In this document: positions 5,699 to 8,799 of the stretch, in pieces
How the letters are laid out: each line of letters opens with the position of its first letter
Position numbering within the stretch: the stretch's first letter is position 1
Assembly: GCA_003170575.1 (NCBI GenBank)
Contig: PMZB01000150.1
Location: forward strand, 1 to 8,799
DNA: 8,799 nucleotides
Direction: 5' to 3'
Origin: Chlamydiia bacterium
GTDB lineage: Bacteria > Chlamydiota > Chlamydiia > Chlamydiales > FEN-1388
Translations under genes and position numbers: made by a program
Notes under the pieces: generated by a model
The model's input: only the letters and a program-made list of their open reading frames with translations
Database searches by the model: none
What the model was told of the DNA's origin: nothing

Positions 5699-7390
5699 TT
5701 AGAAAAAATCCTTCAGGTGAAGATCTGTTAAGGAAGAAGCACAAGAAAGACCATCTGGAGAGAGCTGTGGGCACCCTCCCGCTTCATATGCCTTATAGAT
5801 AGCACGAGCTGTTTCAAGAGAAATAGGAGGGGAAAGATTCTTCATTAAAGAGACATACAGTGAAGCAAGGCGCAAAGCTTTGGATTCTCTATTTTTTTCG
5901 CGCAAAAGAAGCGGAGAGTGAAGAGCCTCGCCTATAAACGCCTTCACATCTACACCCTGAAGGGCATGAGGAACAGCTTCTATGAGAAAGCTTGCAGATC
6001 CAAACATGCGGATCAAAAACCCTTCTGCCTCAAAGTCAGAGAGCATAGATGAAAGTATCAAGGCTTCATCCTGCGTACATTCAACTGTGATCGGAACCAA
6101 CAGAACTTCAGCTGTTGAACTTTTTGGCGCTGACATAAGCTCCTGGAACAAAATCGCCTTCATAGCGCGCTTTAAGTCTAAAAGGACAAGCGAATCAGGA
6201 CGTTCTGTTTTCCGAATCAGCGCGATCTGTCCAAGCACTGCAAGCACATCTCCAGCCCCCTGCGGCGCACCTTGAGGTCTCGCTTCTGAAAAAGAAAATA
6301 ACTCTTCCTGACCTTCTGAAGGCATTGATTGAGGCAAATCCGGCCATTCATCACGAGTTTCCTGCTCTTGATTTTTTGGAAAGTAAAATGACCTCTTTCC
6401 AAACATAGCCTCCGACACCGTTTCTTGCACAAGGGATCTTACCCATTCTTCATCTGCAAAACGGATTTCTCTTTTCTGCGGATGGACATTGATATCTATC
6501 GTAGCAGGATCTAGAGTCAAATGCAGGACAAATTGAGGATGTTTATTTTGCTCGACAGAAGTCCCGAAGCCAGATTTTACCGCATAAGAAATGGGTAAAG
6601 AAACTACATACCGCCCATTCACGAATAAATACTGGCCTGTTCGATTTGTCTTTGCGCCCTGCGGCTCTGCTATAATGCCGCACAAACTAAATCCTTGTTG
6701 CTGATAGTCGATCACAATACCATTTTCAAATGGCTGTTTAAGCATTGATTGTGCACGCAAGACAACTGACGGTGATTTTTTGGCGGCAATTACTTCTTTG
6801 TCATCCACAATTAATCGGAAAGATACCTGTGGAGAGGCAAGGGCAAGGCAGGTGACAGTCTTGATGATATCGTGCGTATCTTTTGAAGGGGATTTGAGAA
6901 ACTTTCTTCGTGCTGGGACATTATAGAAAAGATCTTTCACTTCAACAGTAGTGCCAGGAAGGGCTTTGGCATCAGCCACAGACTTGACCTCTCCCCCCTC
7001 CACAACAAGAGTTGTGCCATCGCAAACACAAGCATCTTCCCGTTTCTCTGCGGTCGTCATTCTTACTCGAGAAATGGCAACAATAGATGCAAGTGCTTCG
7101 CCCCGAAACCCCATGGAACAAAGCTTTTCAAGGTCTTCTACACACCTAATCTTTGAGGTAGCATGCCGCTCAATAGATGCCACAGCATCCTCGCGGCACA
7201 TACCGCAGCCAGTATCTTTTACACGGATGAGCTCTCTTCCCCCAAGCTGCACCTCAATCAAAATATCCTCTGCGCCTGCATCCAGTGCATTTTCCACAAG
7301 CTCTTTGACGCAGGAAGCAGGCACATCAATAACTTCGCCTGCAGCAATTTTATCAATAGTCAATGAATCAAGATGAAAAATACGATGCAT
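5699..7390 (-). CDS. mutL: DNA mismatch repair protein MutL
   Basis: MutL is the ATP-driven matchmaker that couples MutS mismatch recognition to strand incision. The 563-aa protein has a clear GHKL ATPase: IAAGEVIDVPASCVKELVEN (15-34) with catalytic E30 and Mg-binding N34, DTGCGM (59-64) and GFRGEAL (94-100), then FYNVPARRKFL (155-165), NGR (258-260) and NVHPQKREIRF (301-311). A variable linker spans about 320-385 and the dimerisation domain about 385-563. The DQHA(x)2E(x)4E endonuclease motif is absent: the matching segment starts at D405 (DLKRAMKAILFQ), with Lys and Gln where the two glutamates belong. The CPHGRP zinc motif is also degenerate (LSPDG, 543-547). A start at TTG 7417 would overlap the upstream gene by 16 nt and add nine residues of no MutL character; ATG 7390 gives the usual N-terminus. 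Confidence 0.97.
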   Translation of the reverse strand: MHRIFHLDSLTIDKIAAGEVIDVPASCVKELVENALDAGAEDILIEVQLGGRELIRVKDTGCGMCREDAVASIERHATSKIRCVEDLEKLCSMGFRGEALASIVAISRVRMTTAEKREDACVCDGTTLVVEGGEVKSVADAKALPGTTVEVKDLFYNVPARRKFLKSPSKDTHDIIKTVTCLALASPQVSFRLIVDDKEVIAAKKSPSVVLRAQSMLKQPFENGIVIDYQQQGFSLCGIIAEPQGAKTNRTGQYLFVNGRYVVSLPISYAVKSGFGTSVEQNKHPQFVLHLTLDPATIDINVHPQKREIRFADEEWVRSLVQETVSEAMFGKRSFYFPKNQEQETRDEWPDLPQSMPSEGQEELFSFSEARPQGAPQGAGDVLAVLGQIALIRKTERPDSLVLLDLKRAMKAILFQELMSAPKSSTAEVLLVPITVECTQDEALILSSMLSDFEAEGFLIRMFGSASFLIEAVPHALQGVDVKAFIGEALHSPLLLREKNRESKALRLASLYVSLMKNLSPPISLETARAIYKAYEAGGCPQLSPDGLSCASSLTDLHLKDFF

Positions 7391-7401
7391 GGAGTTCTCT
7401 T

Positions 7402-8199
7402 TCAAGATGCAAGACAAGCAAGAGATTCCATACGTTCAGCCGCTAACTTGATCTTGCCAATCGTTTCATCTCCATACAGATCTTGCCTGATCCAAAAGGT
7501 AATATGTTTTCTCACTGGGAACGTGATAGCAACATATCCCTTAGGAGGATCAAGCCGCTCATACCCATAAAATTGGCGTTCCCAATCAGTAGCAATAGTA
7601 TCATGGGCCGCAACAATCGGAATTTTTTTAGAAAAAAGCTCATTCACGATGTCAGCTCTTCCATATTCCCCAGAATCTACAAAAGCGAGTGTGCAGGTTC
7701 CATTTAGAAGAGCAAGGCCTTGGGCACATGCATCTGCGATTTCTTTAAAATATGCTGGTGAAAGGGAGCCTGGTAAAGGTTTGCCCTGAAATGCATTGGC
7801 AGTCAGCACTCCTACATCAGCTGAACACATGCGTAAAGAGGTCCTCCAATGGGGATACACAGGCATGAACTTTTTTATGCATTCCTGATACCACGATAGG
7901 CTGCGGTTCAAGGTACACTCTGATGCAAGCTCGAGTGAAGCAACAGACGGGACATTGTCAAGAAATATTTTCGTAGATTTACCTAGCCCAAACTCAAGCA
8001 TTGAGTCTACCTTGATAACCTTAAATACCTCTTCAAAAGCAAGCGTATGATCCGTCCAAGCACTGGTAGAAAATGCTTCCACAGTCATTTGCTCCACAGG
8101 TTCGGTTATAAGATCCGCCAACAGCCCCAGGGGCAGAATCAATAGAAAGGAAAGCAAAATGGCTACATCTGGCTTTGAGGACGATTGTATACTTTTCAT
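7402..8199 (-). CDS. Exported or membrane-anchored protein with a methyltransferase-like fold
   Basis: The 265-aa protein has a hydrophobic segment at 12-30 that could be a signal peptide (cleavage near LLA, 26-28) or an anchor. The rest resembles a class I Rossmann methyltransferase: LEFGLGKST (68-76) fits motif I, SLE (88-90) gives the acidic end of strand 2, and LAFVDSGEYGR (171-181) resembles a later acidic strand with a conserved Arg, followed by IPIVAAHDT (193-201). The specific family is not recognised, and SAM binding is inferred from motif I alone. Placement outside the cytoplasm, where SAM is scarce, would be odd; the domain could face the cytoplasm if the segment is a reverse-oriented anchor. 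The gene ends 11 nt before mutL, so it is probably the first gene of the mutL-pepP-kinase transcript. The Shine-Dalgarno is weak (TAGAAG just before the ATG). Confidence 0.7.
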   Translation of the reverse strand: MKSIQSSSKPDVAILLSFLLILPLGLLADLITEPVEQMTVEAFSTSAWTDHTLAFEEVFKVIKVDSMLEFGLGKSTKIFLDNVPSVASLELASECTLNRSLSWYQECIKKFMPVYPHWRTSLRMCSADVGVLTANAFQGKPLPGSLSPAYFKEIADACAQGLALLNGTCTLAFVDSGEYGRADIVNELFSKKIPIVAAHDTIATDWERQFYGYERLDPPKGYVAITFPVRKHITFWIRQDLYGDETIGKIKLAAERMESLACLAS

Positions 8200-8238
8200 A
8201 CTTCTAAAACCCCATGAGAATGTCTCTATGAAAAAAGC

Positions 8239-8267
8239 ATCTTACCTAGTTAATAGAGGACACGCAA
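8239..8267 (-). promoter_or_regulatory. Possible promoter for the mutL-pepP operon
   Basis: On the - strand TTGCGT (8267-8262) and TAAGAT (8244-8239) are 17 nt apart, about 40 nt upstream of the methyltransferase-like start. Only three of six -35 and four of six -10 bases match the sigma70/sigma66 consensus. Confidence 0.25.
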
Positions 8268-8325
8268 CTGGTTTTTTTAGATCTTCAAACGAGCCGAGCA
8301 GTTCTGAGAGCGGCGGACATTCCCC

Positions 8326-8355
8326 TTGCAAGAAAAATCCTGAATGCATTATTTT
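8326..8355 (+). promoter_or_regulatory. Possible promoter for the glycosyltransferase gene
   Basis: TTGCAA (8326-8331) and TATTTT (8350-8355) are separated by 18 nt and lie about 48 nt before the ATG at 8404. Each box matches the consensus at four of six positions. With the - strand candidate at 8239-8267, this would make the 204-bp gap a divergent promoter region. Confidence 0.3.
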
Positions 8356-8403
8356 AAACAAGATTATAAAAACAGGCCCACCTATTTTCTAAGAAGGGAA
8401 AAG

Positions 8404-8799
8404 ATGAAATTGATCGAAAGTATAGAAAAGGTATTGGGCTCCCCGTTTTTATATTTAACAAAGCAGCTATCGCTGAAAACATGGTGTCTATTTTTTTCCC
8501 TCCTTCCTGTCCTTACTTTTTGCTGTGTTCCTGATACTTCAAAGCCTAAACTCTCGATAATCACTTCTCTCTGGAAGGGAGATGAATTTATTCAAGGTTT
8601 CATGGAAGACATTACAAATCAAACAATTTTCTCTGAATGTGAATTGATCCTCATCAATGCAAATTCTCCAGGAACCGAAGAGATAGTTATTCAGCCTTAT
8701 CTAAAGCGCTTTTCAAATATCAAATATATTAAACTAGACCAAGACCCAGGACTCTATGCAGTTTGGAACATGGGCATACGAATGGCCTCTGGAGAATAT
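8404..8799 (+). CDS. Family 2 glycosyltransferase with N-terminal hydrophobic segment (partial)
   Basis: The reading frame stays open to the window edge (132 codons seen), so the C-terminus is missing. GT2 enzymes transfer a sugar from a nucleotide donor, usually to envelope glycans, lipids or proteins. A hydrophobic segment (about 27-42) precedes the GT-A domain, which starts at KLSIITSLWKGDEFI (49-63). The donor-binding strand is CELILINANSPG (79-90), then IKYIKLDQDPGLYAVWNMGI (105-124) and MASGEY (127-132), matching GT2 proteins in which the acidic metal-binding motif comes shortly after. That motif lies beyond the window. LTFC at 37-40 resembles a lipobox but has Phe at -1. The start is supported by AAGGG (8394-8398), 5 nt upstream of the ATG. 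An N-terminal membrane segment is unusual for a GT2 catalytic domain that needs cytoplasmic donors, and may simply anchor it. Confidence 0.85.
   Translation, partial: MKLIESIEKVLGSPFLYLTKQLSLKTWCLFFSLLPVLTFCCVPDTSKPKLSIITSLWKGDEFIQGFMEDITNQTIFSECELILINANSPGTEEIVIQPYLKRFSNIKYIKLDQDPGLYAVWNMGIRMASGEY

Noticed and set aside
5697..5774. Longer N-terminus for PepP
   Set aside because: It would overlap the mutL end by 76 nt, and the extra 26 residues do not fit the M24 family; ATG 5696 gives normal length and spacing.
6951..7376. 141-codon open frame on the + strand opposite the MutL ATPase domain
   Set aside because: The - strand encodes highly conserved MutL motifs here; the opposite frame is a Ser/Thr-rich shadow.
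7391..7417. TTG start for MutL
   Set aside because: It overlaps the upstream gene and adds residues before the conserved N-terminus; the ATG at 7390 is sufficient.
8228..8392. 54-codon open frame in the divergent intergenic region
   Set aside because: No Shine-Dalgarno, no recognisable features, and it covers the probable promoter region of the glycosyltransferase gene.
8512..8523. Lipobox (LTFC) making the glycosyltransferase a lipoprotein
   Set aside because: Phe at position -1 and a long polar N-terminus before the hydrophobic segment do not fit a lipoprotein signal well.
1..8799. tRNA, rRNA, CRISPR, insertion sequence or prophage content
   Set aside because: No regularly spaced direct repeats, transposase or integrase motifs, or recognisable RNA genes were seen; coding density is high and gaps are short.

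Overview
The window looks like chromosomal DNA of a chlamydia-related bacterium (phylum Chlamydiota), probably an environmental or amoeba-associated lineage rather than Chlamydia itself. The main argument is mutL followed directly by the M24 aminopeptidase gene pepP on the same strand, an order I remember from Chlamydia (not checked here). The style of the neighbours fits as well: a eukaryotic-type Ser/Thr kinase, a lysine-rich helical protein with no recognisable domain, and several proteins with export signals. The genus is not determined.

Layout. The left third reads on the + strand: an unrecognised helical protein (46-1041), an MreC-like cell-shape protein (1136-2173), and an exported thioredoxin-reductase-fold flavoprotein (2179-3207) whose ribosome binding site lies inside the end of the MreC gene. 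The centre reads on the - strand as a probable operon, in transcription order: an exported or membrane-anchored methyltransferase-fold protein (8199-7402), mutL (7390-5699), pepP (5696-4620) and the kinase (4554-3211). The first three genes are separated by only 11 and 2 nt; 65 nt holding a nested inverted repeat separate pepP from the kinase. The two blocks converge at 3207/3211, where an A-tract/T-tract hairpin could terminate transcription from both sides. At the right edge a family 2 glycosyltransferase (8404 onward, cut by the window end) is divergent from the methyltransferase-like gene.

Functional picture. MutL (mismatch repair) and PepP (removal of N-terminal residues before proline) are housekeeping. 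MreC belongs to the envelope/cell-shape machinery, and the flavoprotein coupled to it probably acts outside the cytoplasm, but it lacks the CxxC centre and the NADPH-binding arginines of real thioredoxin reductases. The kinase and the first gene are the best candidates for host-directed proteins, by inference only. I see no tRNA, rRNA, CRISPR array, insertion sequence or phage gene. No intergenic stretch exceeds about 205 bp.
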